Source of the DNA: an uncultured Christensenella sp.
Lineage (GTDB): Bacteria > Bacillota > Clostridia > Christensenellales > Borkfalkiaceae
NCBI GenBank assembly: GCA_910586345.1
Contig: CAJUHC010000008.1
Location: 5,489 to 49,402 of the forward strand
Reading direction: 5' to 3'
Length of the DNA stretch: 43,914 bases
The notes under the pieces: generated by a model
What the model was told of the DNA's origin: nothing
The model's input: only the letters and a program-made list of their open reading frames with translations
Database searches by the model: none
In this document: positions 1-6,291 of the stretch, one piece after another
Numbering within the stretch: the stretch's first letter is position 1
How the letters are laid out: each line of letters opens with the position of its first letter
Translations under genes and position numbers: made by a program

Positions 1-872
1 GCCATTCTGTCGGGATAAAACGGCTCCAAATCGGTCAGCTTTTCGCCTACACCGACGAACTTTATAGGTTTACCCGTTACAGCCTTTATAGAAAGGCAGG
101 CGCCTCCGCGGGTATCTCCGTCGAGTTTGGTCAATATAACGCCCGTAACTTCGAGTCTTTCGTTGAAAGTTTTGGCAACGTTTACCGCAACCTGTCCCAT
201 CATAGAGTCGACGGTGAGAAGTATTTCAGAAACCTGAACTCCCTTTTTTATGTTTTCGAGTTCCTGCATTAAAGCTTCGTCTATTTCGAGCCTGCCCGCC
301 GTATCGATAATAACGGTATCGAAGCCCATCGATTTAGCGTGTTCCACAGCCTGTTGCGCCGTCTTTACGGGATTTTGGGTGCCCTTTTCAAACACTTCCG
401 CGCCCGCGTTCTTTCCGACCACTTTCAATTGGTTTATCGCCGCGGGACGGTAAATATCGCAGGCAACGAGCAAAGGTTTCTTGCCGTTCTTTTTAAGATT
501 TACCGCAAGTTTTCCGCAGAGAGTGGTTTTGCCCGCGCCTTGAAGTCCGCACATCATAATAACCGTAGGCGGATTCGGAGCAACGGTAAGCTTCTGATTA
601 GAAGAACCCATCAACGCAATAAGCTCGTCATTGACGATTTTTATTACCTGCTGAGCGGGGTTAAGACTCTTTATTATCTCCTGACCGACCGCCTTCTCGG
701 AAACCTCCGCGCAGAACTGCTTTGCAACTTTTACGTTTACGTCAGCCTCTAAAAGCGCGACGCGCACCTCGCGCATTGCCGTTTTTATTTCAAGCTCGGT
801 AAGTCTTCCCCTCTTTGTAAGCTTTGAAAATATATGATTTAATCTCTCGGACAGAGATGAAAACGCCCCCAT
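1..872 (-). CDS. ffh: Signal recognition particle GTPase Ffh, C-terminus cut off by the window edge
   Basis: Ffh binds 4.5S/scRNA and targets nascent membrane and secreted proteins to the Sec translocon through FtsY. The 290 complete codons visible cover the N domain (about residues 1-90) and most of the G domain: P-loop GLQGAGKTT (109-117), DTAGR (190-194) and TKLDGD (248-253). The methionine-rich M domain that binds RNA and signal peptides would lie to the left of base 1 and is not in the window. Start ATG at 872 follows a near-perfect AAGGAGG that overlaps the ylxM stop, 8 nt away, so the two genes are co-transcribed and probably translationally coupled. The family assignment is secure; only completeness is unknown. 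Confidence 0.97.
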   Translation of the reverse strand, partial: MGAFSSLSERLNHIFSKLTKRGRLTELEIKTAMREVRVALLEADVNVKVAKQFCAEVSEKAVGQEIIKSLNPAQQVIKIVNDELIALMGSSNQKLTVAPNPPTVIMMCGLQGAGKTTLCGKLAVNLKKNGKKPLLVACDIYRPAAINQLKVVGKNAGAEVFEKGTQNPVKTAQQAVEHAKSMGFDTVIIDTAGRLEIDEALMQELENIKKGVQVSEILLTVDSMMGQVAVNVAKTFNERLEVTGVILTKLDGDTRGGACLSIKAVTGKPIKFVGVGEKLTDLEPFYPDRM

Positions 873-880
873 ATTCCTCC

Positions 881-1333
881 TTAAAATTCGTCGGTTTTAC
901 GTTTCCCGTACGCGCCTATATTATAATTTTTATATAAAATCTCCAAATTCCCGTCGGATTTCAATACTTGTCCGACTTCTTCCGTATAATCTTTTTCAAG
1001 TATTTTTAACAGTCCGTCTATTTCTTCCGCAAACTCTCCGTGAACGGATTTGAAACTTTCCGCCCATATGCCCGCGTCCGTAAGCATAAAAGAAATCCTA
1101 AGAGAAATCTCCCTCAACTTTTTTAAGACGTTCAGTTTTTCCTCGTATTCTTCGAGCTGTCTTTTACAGCTTTTCAAACAGTCGGACACTGCCTGACGCG
1201 TAATGCCTTTTTCCTGCGCTATCTCGGAAACCGTTAAATCGAGATTGAAATACATATCCGCTATCTCTTTACGGTTCGCCGTCAGCAATCCGCCGTAAAC
1301 GTCCCATAGCGCTATAAAAGAAAATTTATCCAT
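881..1333 (-). CDS. ylxM: YlxM/UPF0122-family helix-turn-helix protein
   Basis: A DNA-binding-like protein encoded upstream of ffh in Gram-positive bacteria and linked to the SRP pathway. An HTH of the sigma-70 region 4 type lies at about residues 25-55 (MYFNLDLTVSEIAQEKGITR, then QAVSD), followed by a charged coiled-coil-like helix. At 150 residues it is longer than the roughly 110 usual for the family, the extra being a C-terminal helical extension. A TTG 18 nt upstream would also be in frame, but the promoter at 1362-1390 would start transcription only about 3 nt before it; the ATG at 1333 has a GGGG ribosome-binding site and is preferred. It is first gene of the ylxM-ffh operon. Confidence 0.9.
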   Translation of the reverse strand: MDKFSFIALWDVYGGLLTANRKEIADMYFNLDLTVSEIAQEKGITRQAVSDCLKSCKRQLEEYEEKLNVLKKLREISLRISFMLTDAGIWAESFKSVHGEFAEEIDGLLKILEKDYTEEVGQVLKSDGNLEILYKNYNIGAYGKRKTDEF

Positions 1334-1361
1334 AGCCGTCAAGCCCCGCAACTTTACGTAT

Positions 1362-1390
1362 ATGATAAATCAATCTATCCGTATTGTCAA
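1362..1390 (-). promoter_or_regulatory. Sigma-A promoter of ylxM-ffh
   Basis: On the minus strand a perfect -35 TTGACA (1390-1385), a 17-nt spacer and a -10 TATCAT (1367-1362). Transcription would start near 1355, about 20 nt before the ylxM ATG. Confidence 0.8.
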
Positions 1391-1501
1391 GTATTTTAAC
1401 TTGCTCTGTTAAATTTTTATCCGATTTTCAACATTATTAATTAACATTAAAATTTATTTGTTAACAAACGGCGTTAAGGCGTTCAAACGGCGGGTTTTGA
1501 A

Positions 1502-1530
1502 TTGACACCGACGTCGAGGTATGTTAAAAT
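1502..1530 (+). promoter_or_regulatory. Sigma-A promoter of the orphan gene at 1577
   Basis: Perfect -35 TTGACA (1502-1507), 17-nt spacer and -10 TAAAAT (1525-1530). The predicted start near 1537 gives a leader of about 40 nt. The 110 nt between this and the ylxM promoter are AT-rich and hold nothing else I can recognise. Confidence 0.75.
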
Positions 1531-1576
1531 TATAAACAGCCTGAGACGGCGTTTACTACGGGGAGAATGAATATCT

Positions 1577-1807
1577 GTGTTAAAAGAAATTAACGGAACA
1601 ATATACGACACGCTTACTTCCACGGTAGACAAAAAATTCACGTTCGGGGCACCGGGCGACCCTTTCGGCTATGAAGAGACATTATACATTACTAACTGCG
1701 GAAAATATTTTGTTTACACCAACGGCGGAATCTCGTCGAAATATCCTTCTGAAAATATTGTTCCTATCGAGCGCGAAGAAGTAAAGAACTGGATGCTTTC
1801 ACACTGA
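1577..1807 (+). CDS. Small uncharacterised protein (76 aa)
   Basis: I do not recognise the family. The product is short, soluble-looking and acidic, with aromatic residues spaced as in a small beta-rich fold (GYEETLYITNCGKYFVYTNG at about residues 33-52) and a C-terminal segment IEREEVKNWMLSH. No signal peptide or membrane segment is visible. The start is GTG at 1577, preceded by GGGAG at 1561-1565; an ATG at 1567 is out of frame and opens only a short frame. It has its own good promoter and is followed by a palindrome that may terminate it, so it looks like a real single-gene unit next to the MarR gene. Confidence 0.7.
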   Translation: MLKEINGTIYDTLTSTVDKKFTFGAPGDPFGYEETLYITNCGKYFVYTNGGISSKYPSENIVPIEREEVKNWMLSH

Positions 1808-1816
1808 CTAAGATTT

Positions 1817-1851
1817 AACCGGTTTGCAATCGCGCGATTGCAAACCGGTTT
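1817..1851 (+). terminator. Perfect 34-bp palindrome: terminator of the 1577 gene and/or MarR operator
   Basis: Two 17-nt arms (1817-1833 and 1834-1850) are exactly complementary with no spacer, followed by a weak T-rich tail TTTTATAT. RNA would fold into a strong hairpin. A TATAAT hexamer lies at 1854-1859, just before marR, so the element also sits where a MarR operator would be expected. Which role it has cannot be decided from sequence. Confidence 0.6.
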
Positions 1852-1875
1852 TATATAATAAACGACGGGTATTTT

Positions 1876-2328
1876 ATGGATAAGATATTCGAACATTTTA
1901 CTATTACTATTTTAAAATTGAATAAACTCGTACAGAAAATCAAGATTTACGAAATGCAGGAATACGGCTTGAAAGCGATACACGTTATGTGCGGTTATTA
2001 TCTTATGGAAAATCCGGACGGACTGACTGCAAGCGAACTCGTAAAACTCACGCTTGAAGACAAAGCCGCAATCTCACGCGCGCTCAGAACGTTGCAGGAA
2101 AAAGGGTTTGTTACTTACGACGTCAACGGACACAATTCGTTAATACGTCTTACGGACGAAGGAAAAAATCTTGCAGACTTTATCACCCACCGTTCTACCG
2201 AAGCAGTTAAAAAGGGCAGTGCGGCGCTTACCGACGAGGAACGCGAATTCTTCTATCGTTCGCTCGGAGATATTGCGGAAAATCTCGAAAATTATTACGA
2301 CGCTCTCATATCGAATAAAAAATCTTAA
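1876..2328 (+). CDS. MarR-family transcriptional regulator
   Basis: A 150-residue winged helix-turn-helix regulator. N-terminal dimerisation helices (residues 1-45) precede the recognition region, where GLTASELVKLTLEDKAAISR and ALRTLQEKGFV form the HTH and the following NSLIRLTDEGKNLAD is the wing. C-terminal helices complete the MarR dimer interface. Such proteins usually bind palindromes in their own promoter and respond to small phenolic or oxidative ligands; the ligand here is unknown. A perfect palindrome and a -10-like TATAAT (1854-1859) lie just upstream, consistent with autoregulation, though no good -35 is visible. The neighbouring small gene at 1577 is the most obvious other target. 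Confidence 0.9.
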   Translation: MDKIFEHFTITILKLNKLVQKIKIYEMQEYGLKAIHVMCGYYLMENPDGLTASELVKLTLEDKAAISRALRTLQEKGFVTYDVNGHNSLIRLTDEGKNLADFITHRSTEAVKKGSAALTDEEREFFYRSLGDIAENLENYYDALISNKKS

Positions 2329-2340
2329 ACAAAGTTTAAA

Positions 2341-2376
2341 GCCCGCGCAGATTAAATCTGCGCGGGCTCGTTTTTT
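2341..2376 (+). terminator. Intrinsic terminator after marR
   Basis: A 12-bp GC-rich stem (2341-2352 with 2356-2367), 3-nt loop, then TCG and six T residues. It separates marR from the convergent antiporter gene and may also serve that gene on the other strand. Confidence 0.9.
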
Positions 2377-2392
2377 ATTTTAAACTCTAAAC

Positions 2393-3838
2393 TCAGGATA
2401 CGCCGTCTGCGTTTGCCCGGGTAACCGAATCTTCTGCGGAAGCTTCGGCCGCGCCTGCAGGCGACTCCCCGGACGATTCCGGCAAGCCTCCCTCGGGAGG
2501 CTTTTTTTCTTTTCCGTACAATACCTTTAAAAGTATGGGAGTAAGTATCGACGACACGAGAATAAGAAGCACCGTCATTATCATAAATTTATCGGGCAGT
2601 CCCGCAGATACCGCGGTCTGCGTTACGATGAGCGCAACCTCTCCGCGCGCCATCATTCCGACGCCTGCAATCGCGCTTTCGCGCCAACTGTATTTGAAAC
2701 ATTTTGCAACCGCACCGCATCCGACGATTTTTCCTATAAGACCCATAAGCACGGCAAGGAAAGCAATCAGGATTATCCAGCCGCTCATACCTTTAAACGA
2801 AATGTTGCTTATGGCTATGTTTGCAAAAAATACGGGAGCAAACATAGTGTAAGTGTTCACTTCTATCTTTTTATCCGCATATTCGCTCGCACGGTGAACG
2901 GTCGAAAGCACGACGCCTGCAAGGAACGCGCCCGTTATATCCGCAACCCCGAATATTTCCTCCGCAAACCAGCTGTAAACGAAACAAACCACAAGCGAAA
3001 AAATAGGAATACGGTGAGTTATCGGCCATTTTTCGTCCAGCCATTTAAACAGTTTCGAAATACCGAACCCGAGTCCTATCGCCACGATAAAGAACGCGAC
3101 TATCATTATGAGCGTTCCCCACCATTGAGCCTTGAAAGACGCAAAGTCCGTGACCGGAACAGGGTCGCCTGCGCTCGCTTTCGCAATACCCGTTACAACG
3201 GAAAGCAGTACGATTCCGATTACGTCGTCGATTATAGCCGCCGAAACAATAGTCGTACCGAGTTTGGTATTTATTTTTCCGAGTTCTTTCAATACGGAAA
3301 CCGTTATGGCGACGGAAGTCGCCGTAAGTATCATACCTATGAATATACAGTTGAAAATATTATCAGTGCCTAATTCGTTAGCGCCTCCGAACGGCAGACA
3401 AATAATTATGCCGAGCGCCATAGGAACGAATACGCCGGCGCAAGCGACCAAAACCGCGGCGAGCCCCGTCTTTTTAAGCTCCTTTAAATTCGTTTCGAGT
3501 CCTGTCGAGAACATCAACAGAAGAACGCCTATTTTAGAGAATATCGCAAGACCGTCTTTTCCGAGCGAAAACGCTTCTCCCCCCGCCGTAACGCCGTTTA
3601 AAAGGAACAGCGCCGTATAACTCGCGTCAACGTTTTCCTTATTGAGACCTATAAGCGAGAAACCGCACAGTTCGCCGAAAATAGCGGGACCTACGATAAT
3701 GCCTGCGATTATGTAACCGAGAACCTGCGGAAGACCAAACTTCCTGAAAAGCAGTCCGAAGACTTTTGTAAACAGCAGTATTATAGCGAGAACTATAACG
3801 AATCCGAGACCGCTGTCGATATAAAATATACCTTTCAT
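2393..3838 (-). CDS. CPA2-family cation:proton antiporter (Kef/NapA type)
   Basis: A polytopic membrane antiporter exchanging Na+ or K+ for H+. The 481-residue chain shows about 12-13 hydrophobic segments, a conserved early glycine-rich stretch (FGLPQVLGYIIAGIIVGP) and the family's acidic pair in AAIIDDVIGIVLL, the expected ion site. There is no RCK/TrkA-N domain, so it is not a full KefB/C. After the last membrane segment comes a 40-residue low-complexity tail rich in Pro, Ser, Glu and Ala. The ATG at 3838 has AAGGAG 8 nt upstream; a longer frame to 3949 has no ribosome-binding site and crosses the promoter, so it is rejected. Ion specificity is not predictable. Confidence 0.92.
   Translation of the reverse strand: MKGIFYIDSGLGFVIVLAIILLFTKVFGLLFRKFGLPQVLGYIIAGIIVGPAIFGELCGFSLIGLNKENVDASYTALFLLNGVTAGGEAFSLGKDGLAIFSKIGVLLLMFSTGLETNLKELKKTGLAAVLVACAGVFVPMALGIIICLPFGGANELGTDNIFNCIFIGMILTATSVAITVSVLKELGKINTKLGTTIVSAAIIDDVIGIVLLSVVTGIAKASAGDPVPVTDFASFKAQWWGTLIMIVAFFIVAIGLGFGISKLFKWLDEKWPITHRIPIFSLVVCFVYSWFAEEIFGVADITGAFLAGVVLSTVHRASEYADKKIEVNTYTMFAPVFFANIAISNISFKGMSGWIILIAFLAVLMGLIGKIVGCGAVAKCFKYSWRESAIAGVGMMARGEVALIVTQTAVSAGLPDKFMIMTVLLILVSSILTPILLKVLYGKEKKPPEGGLPESSGESPAGAAEASAEDSVTRANADGVS
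2484..2508 (+). terminator. Terminator-like hairpin on the plus strand inside the antiporter gene
   Basis: AAGCCTCC (2484-2491) pairs with GGAGGCTT (2496-2503) around a 4-nt loop and is followed by a T run to 2508. It lies within the antiporter coding tail on the opposite strand and could stop read-through from marR. Confidence 0.5.
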
Positions 3839-3866
3839 ATCCAATCTCCTTTTGTAATACCAATAT

Positions 3867-3895
3867 ATTATAAGCTTTAATCGCAAAAAAGTTAA
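3867..3895 (-). promoter_or_regulatory. Promoter of the antiporter gene
   Basis: On the minus strand -35 TTAACT (3895-3890), 17-nt spacer, perfect -10 TATAAT (3872-3867). It is back to back with the strong plus-strand promoter at 3943. Confidence 0.7.
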
Positions 3896-3942
3896 GCATT
3901 TTTCGACAAAAATAATTTTTTCAATAAATTTTAAAAAAAGTA

Positions 3943-3970
3943 TTGACAAACCGGAATTGCGTGCTATAAT
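3943..3970 (+). promoter_or_regulatory. Very strong extended -10 promoter
   Basis: Perfect -35 TTGACA (3943-3948), 16-nt spacer, perfect -10 TATAAT (3965-3970) and an extended -10 TG at 3962-3963. This is the closest match to consensus in the window, yet it drives a transcript without a normal gene. Confidence 0.85.
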
Positions 3971-4037
3971 AAAGGTGTAAAGAAAATAACTTACAAGAAA
4001 TGTTAGGTACCAACATTAATATGAGGAGTAAGCTATT

Positions 4038-4052
4038 ATGAAATACAAGTAG
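4038..4052 (+). CDS. Four-residue micro-ORF MKYK in the leader of the unusual transcript
   Basis: ATG AAA TAC AAG TAG preceded by AGGAG at 4024-4028 with 9-nt spacing. The stop is followed at once by a GNRA-capped hairpin (4053-4064). It resembles in layout the leader peptides that sense ribosome stalling, but no regulated gene follows. Whether it is translated is unknown. Confidence 0.3.
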   Translation: MKYK

Positions 4053-4098
4053 CCGCGAAAGCGGGACACGGTTTATTTCAACAAAAAAACGTTTCTTT

Positions 4099-4200
4099 AT
4101 GGCAAGTCTATATGACAAGGGAAAACAAGAAAGGGAAACTATCAGGGAGGTAAAGAGTATGATTTACTTTGCCAAGACGATAGAAAAAAAAGGGAGGTAA
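4099..4200 (+). CDS. Possible 33-aa small protein, with an alternative 13-aa form from 4159
   Basis: The frame from ATG 4099 encodes a very basic peptide beginning MASLYDKGKQERETIREV and ending TIEKKGR. No good ribosome-binding site precedes 4099, whereas the internal ATG at 4159 has GGGAGG 8 nt upstream and would give MIYFAKTIEKKGR. The frame remains open upstream to 4042 without a start codon. Codon choice (AGG, CTA, GAG) is unlike neighbouring genes. The last codons GGG AGG TAA form the ribosome-binding site for the micro-ORF at 4207. Coding status is uncertain. Confidence 0.3.
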   Translation: MASLYDKGKQERETIREVKSMIYFAKTIEKKGR

Positions 4201-4206
4201 ACTCCA

Positions 4207-4233
4207 ATGTACAACTTTACGGAGGAAATCTGA
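4207..4233 (+). CDS. Eight-residue micro-ORF MYNFTEEI
   Basis: ATG at 4207 has GGGAGG at 4192-4197, 9-nt spacing, which overlaps the end of the preceding frame. The frame stops at 4231-4233; its own GAG GAA codons create a further GGAGG (4221-4225) just before the stop. Translation is plausible but unproven. Confidence 0.3.
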   Translation: MYNFTEEI

Positions 4234-4347
4234 TTCCGACGCGGTTTATAATTCCGCGGCCGAGGCCGCAAGGTTACGATAACCGCTCTGCTTTTTGAAG
4301 CACCGCACGGAGGCGATTTCCGAAACAAAATTAAATATGAAAACACT

Positions 4348-4375
4348 CCCCTGCTCCGACGTATTGGCGCAGGGG
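4348..4375 (+). terminator. Hairpin ending the micro-ORF transcript
   Basis: CCCCTGC (4348-4354) pairs with GCAGGGG (4369-4375), extended by a CC/GG pair after one mismatch; the tail TTATATTTA is only moderately T-rich. Likely but not ideal intrinsic terminator. From here to the yfbR stop at 4534 I see no gene, only a short TTCGG/CCGAA hairpin (4513-4528) that could help end yfbR transcription. Confidence 0.5.
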
Positions 4376-4533
4376 TTATATTTACTTTCTAAGCTCAAAC
4401 AACGTGGCTTTACGGCAAAATGCACTTACGTTCGCGTCAGAGTATTTCCGTTTTCCGAAAAAATACGTTCGGTATATTCGTACGACCATCCACCACTCGG
4501 CAAGTTTTAAACTTCGGCTTAAACCGAAACATA

Positions 4534-5118
4534 TTACAATCCTTCGAGTTCGTCCAAGGACAGTGAAAAGCTCTTTATGAAATTTTTGAAAAAATACTCG
4601 ACCTCGGGCATTTTGCGCGAGTGCAGGTCAGCTTCGATGCTTTTTTTTGCTTTTGCAAACTCGTTATTCCCGCAACGAAGTTCTTCAAGACATTTAACGT
4701 AAGCCGCAAGCCTGTCCGCCGCTTTCATAAGCGCGTACTCATAACTTTTCGTATCGGGTTTTAAACTGAAAGCGAATTCTCCGCGCAAATCTTCCGGAAG
4801 CGCCGAAAGTAATTTTTCGCAGGCTTTCTCTTCCAGACTCTTATACGCGCCGTTTATATTGCTGTTGAAATATTTTATGGGGGTGGGCAAATCTCCCGTC
4901 ATAACTTCGCTGCATTCGTGATAAACGGCGTACAGTACGGTTTTTTCCGCGTCGGCTTTACCGCCGTAAACTTTGTTGTTTATCACCGCAAGAGCGTGTG
5001 CGAACATAGCTACCTGTTGGGAGTGCTCCATTATGTTTTCCTCCCTCACCGAGCGCATAAGCTGCCACCTCTTAATATATTTCATTCTGTCCATATAGGC
5101 GTAAAAATCATAAGCCAT
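4534..5118 (-). CDS. yfbR: YfbR-like HD-domain 5'-nucleotidase
   Basis: The YfbR family removes phosphate from deoxynucleoside 5'-monophosphates using a divalent metal held by an HD-domain. The 194-residue product aligns well with the family pattern: Arg17, His32 (in MEHSQQVAMFAHAL), the central motif YHECSEVMTGDLPTPIKY (66-83) and Asp135 (KAADRL). The aspartate of the HD pair is glutamate here (His67-Glu68), an unusual substitution of a metal ligand; Glu71 and Asp76 are retained. The ATG at 5118 is chosen because AAGGAG lies 9 nt upstream; a longer frame to 5178 has none. Its promoter abuts the divergent riboswitch promoter. Substrate range is inferred only. Confidence 0.85.
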   Translation of the reverse strand: MAYDFYAYMDRMKYIKRWQLMRSVREENIMEHSQQVAMFAHALAVINNKVYGGKADAEKTVLYAVYHECSEVMTGDLPTPIKYFNSNINGAYKSLEEKACEKLLSALPEDLRGEFAFSLKPDTKSYEYALMKAADRLAAYVKCLEELRCGNNEFAKAKKSIEADLHSRKMPEVEYFFKNFIKSFSLSLDELEGL

Positions 5119-5149
5119 ATTGCATTTCTCCTTAGCATAAGCTATAAAC

Positions 5150-5178
5150 ATTATATTATAAATTTTTTTAAATTTCAA
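5150..5178 (-). promoter_or_regulatory. Promoter of yfbR
   Basis: Minus strand -35 TTGAAA (5178-5173), 17-nt spacer, -10 TATAAT (5155-5150). The -35 box touches the -35 box of the divergent thiT promoter, so polymerase binding at the two may compete. Confidence 0.7.
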
Positions 5179-5207
5179 TTGACTTTGTGAAATTTTTTAT
5201 TTATAAT
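5179..5207 (+). promoter_or_regulatory. Promoter of the TPP riboswitch-thiT unit
   Basis: -35 TTGACT (5179-5184), 17-nt spacer, perfect -10 TATAAT (5202-5207). Transcription would start near 5214, giving a leader of about 315 nt before thiT. Confidence 0.8.
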
Positions 5208-5240
5208 CAAATTACGCTTGAACAGCGAATACAATTTAAT

Positions 5241-5453
5241 ACCGTCGGGGGTGCTGACGCGATAAATATAATTCGCGGTGCAGAAGATGCAAGTAGTGCG
5301 GGTGCGCGCGTATTTTACGAGGGAGCATACACAGAAGTATGATGCCGAATAAAAACGTAAACGCAACGCCGTAATACGAAGCATATATGCAGCGCGGCGC
5401 GAAAGCTGAGATTATACCCTTTGAATCGGCAACGTAATGGTTGAGCGATAGAA
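5241..5453 (+). promoter_or_regulatory. TPP (thi-box) riboswitch with a very long P3 arm
   Basis: The conserved pieces appear in order: GTCGGGGGTGCT at 5244-5255, then GCTGAGATTATACCCTTTGA from about 5406, a P4/P5 stem CAAC-GTAATG-GTTG and the AGCG joint near 5434-5447. Between the halves, where a bacterial thi-box usually has a short P3, there are about 150 nt that can fold further (for example GCATAC/GTATG around 5325-5340 and CGTATT/AATACG pairs). Thiamine pyrophosphate binding should favour the terminator at 5471-5502. The aptamer call rests on these motifs and on the thiamine transporter downstream; the P3 folding is my inference. Confidence 0.85.
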
Positions 5454-5470
5454 CAAAGATATGATTTTTG

Positions 5471-5502
5471 CGTTCCCCGCATTTTTGCGGAGAACGTTTT
5501 TT
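5471..5502 (+). terminator. Riboswitch expression-platform terminator
   Basis: A 10-bp stem with one mismatch (5471-5480 with 5487-5496), a 6-nt loop, then six T residues, located between the TPP aptamer and the thiT ribosome-binding site. Expected to form when TPP is bound. Confidence 0.85.
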
Positions 5503-5528
5503 ATTTCACGGCGGTAAAAGGAGTTTTA

Positions 5529-6257
5529 ATGTTTCAATTTTCACAACTTTCAGCCGTCTCTGAAAAGACAACCGATATCGTAACGTGGGTATCGCTGGGC
5601 GCAATAGCGGTTCTTATCATAGCTCTCGCGCTAATCTGTATTTTCAATAAAAAATACTCGACTTCCGAAATAGCTTACGCGGGAATTTGCCTCGCAGCCT
5701 CGTTCGCTCTGTCGTTTATAAAGATTTCGCCCGTACAGTACGGAGGTTCGATAACTCTTGCAAGCTTCGTACCTCTTCTTATTTACGCTTATAAATTCGG
5801 GCCCGTCAAAGGCACTATCGCCGGAATTATATTCGGACTGTTTAATTTTATTTCAGACCCGTTCATACTTACTCCGTATACGTTTATTCTCGATTATCTT
5901 CTCGCATTCGCAAGCATCGGACTTATGGGCTTTGCCTCCAAATTCGGCAAACTGCCCGTTACGGCAAAAGTTTGCATAGGCACCGTAACGGTATATTTTG
6001 CAAGATTTATTTTTCATCTTATTTCGGGTTTTCTGTACTTTGCGGAAGACGCCGTCTGGGCAGACATACCCGCAAGCAATATGTTCGTATACTCTTTCAT
6101 ATACCAATGCGTTTACCTGCCCGCGGACTGTGCCGTCTCCGCCGCCGCGCTCGCCGCGCTTGCAAAGACTAAAACTCTTGATAAGCTGTACGGAATAATG
6201 ACTAAAAACCAAAAAGAAACCTCCGTTTCAGCGGAACAGACAAAAACGGAAGAATAA
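5529..6257 (+). CDS. thiT: ThiT, thiamine-specific S component of an ECF transporter
   Basis: Integral membrane protein that binds thiamine and works with the shared energising module (EcfA-A'-T, not in this window). Six or seven hydrophobic segments are visible in 242 residues. The family signatures are clear: KISPVQYGGSITLASFVPL (about 66-84), and the binding-site helix region with PYTFILDYLLAFASIGLMGF (about 118-137). An N-terminal extra hydrophobic segment and a charged C-terminal tail extend beyond the core. The start ATG at 5529 is preceded by AAAAGGAG. Control by the TPP riboswitch and terminator immediately upstream supports thiamine as substrate. It is a single-gene unit ended by the palindrome at 6258. 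Confidence 0.93.
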   Translation: MFQFSQLSAVSEKTTDIVTWVSLGAIAVLIIALALICIFNKKYSTSEIAYAGICLAASFALSFIKISPVQYGGSITLASFVPLLIYAYKFGPVKGTIAGIIFGLFNFISDPFILTPYTFILDYLLAFASIGLMGFASKFGKLPVTAKVCIGTVTVYFARFIFHLISGFLYFAEDAVWADIPASNMFVYSFIYQCVYLPADCAVSAAALAALAKTKTLDKLYGIMTKNQKETSVSAEQTKTEE

Positions 6258-6291
6258 ATTAAGGCGCGCTTTTTAAAAAGCGCGCCTTAAT
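6258..6291. terminator. Bidirectional terminator between thiT and rseP
   Basis: A perfect 34-bp palindrome (17-nt arms) with T-rich and A-rich centre and flanks. It ends both convergent genes; its last base is part of the rseP stop codon. Confidence 0.85.

Larger units (their letters stand above)
3977..4382 (+). ncRNA. Candidate structured or micro-peptide transcript with repeated ribosome-binding sites
   Basis: Between the strong promoter at 3943-3970 and a hairpin at 4348-4375 no conventional gene is found. What can be seen: an inverted repeat AATGTT/AACATT around GGTACC (3999-4017); a micro-ORF MRSKLL (4021-4041) overlapping MKYK (4038-4052) by ATGA; a GNRA-type hairpin CCGCGAAAGCGG (4053-4064) directly after the MKYK stop; then frames at 4099-4200, 4112-4153, 4159-4200 and 4207-4233. 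GGGAGGTAA occurs twice (4145-4153 and 4192-4200); each copy ends one frame as Gly-Arg-stop and is the Shine-Dalgarno of the next. It matches no riboswitch, 6S, SRP, tmRNA or RNase P signature I know. Function unknown; it could be a regulatory RNA or a small-peptide operon. Confidence 0.45.

Noticed and set aside
1714..1896. Minus-strand 60-codon frame over the 1577 gene and marR start
   Set aside because: Crosses the 34-bp palindrome and lacks a ribosome-binding site.
2894..3620. Plus-strand frames over the antiporter gene
   Set aside because: Shadows of the CPA2 gene; no start signals and no plausible composition.
4295..4510. 71-codon plus-strand frame starting at TTG 4296 region
   Set aside because: It runs through the terminator hairpin at 4348-4375 and has no family similarity I can see; likely chance.
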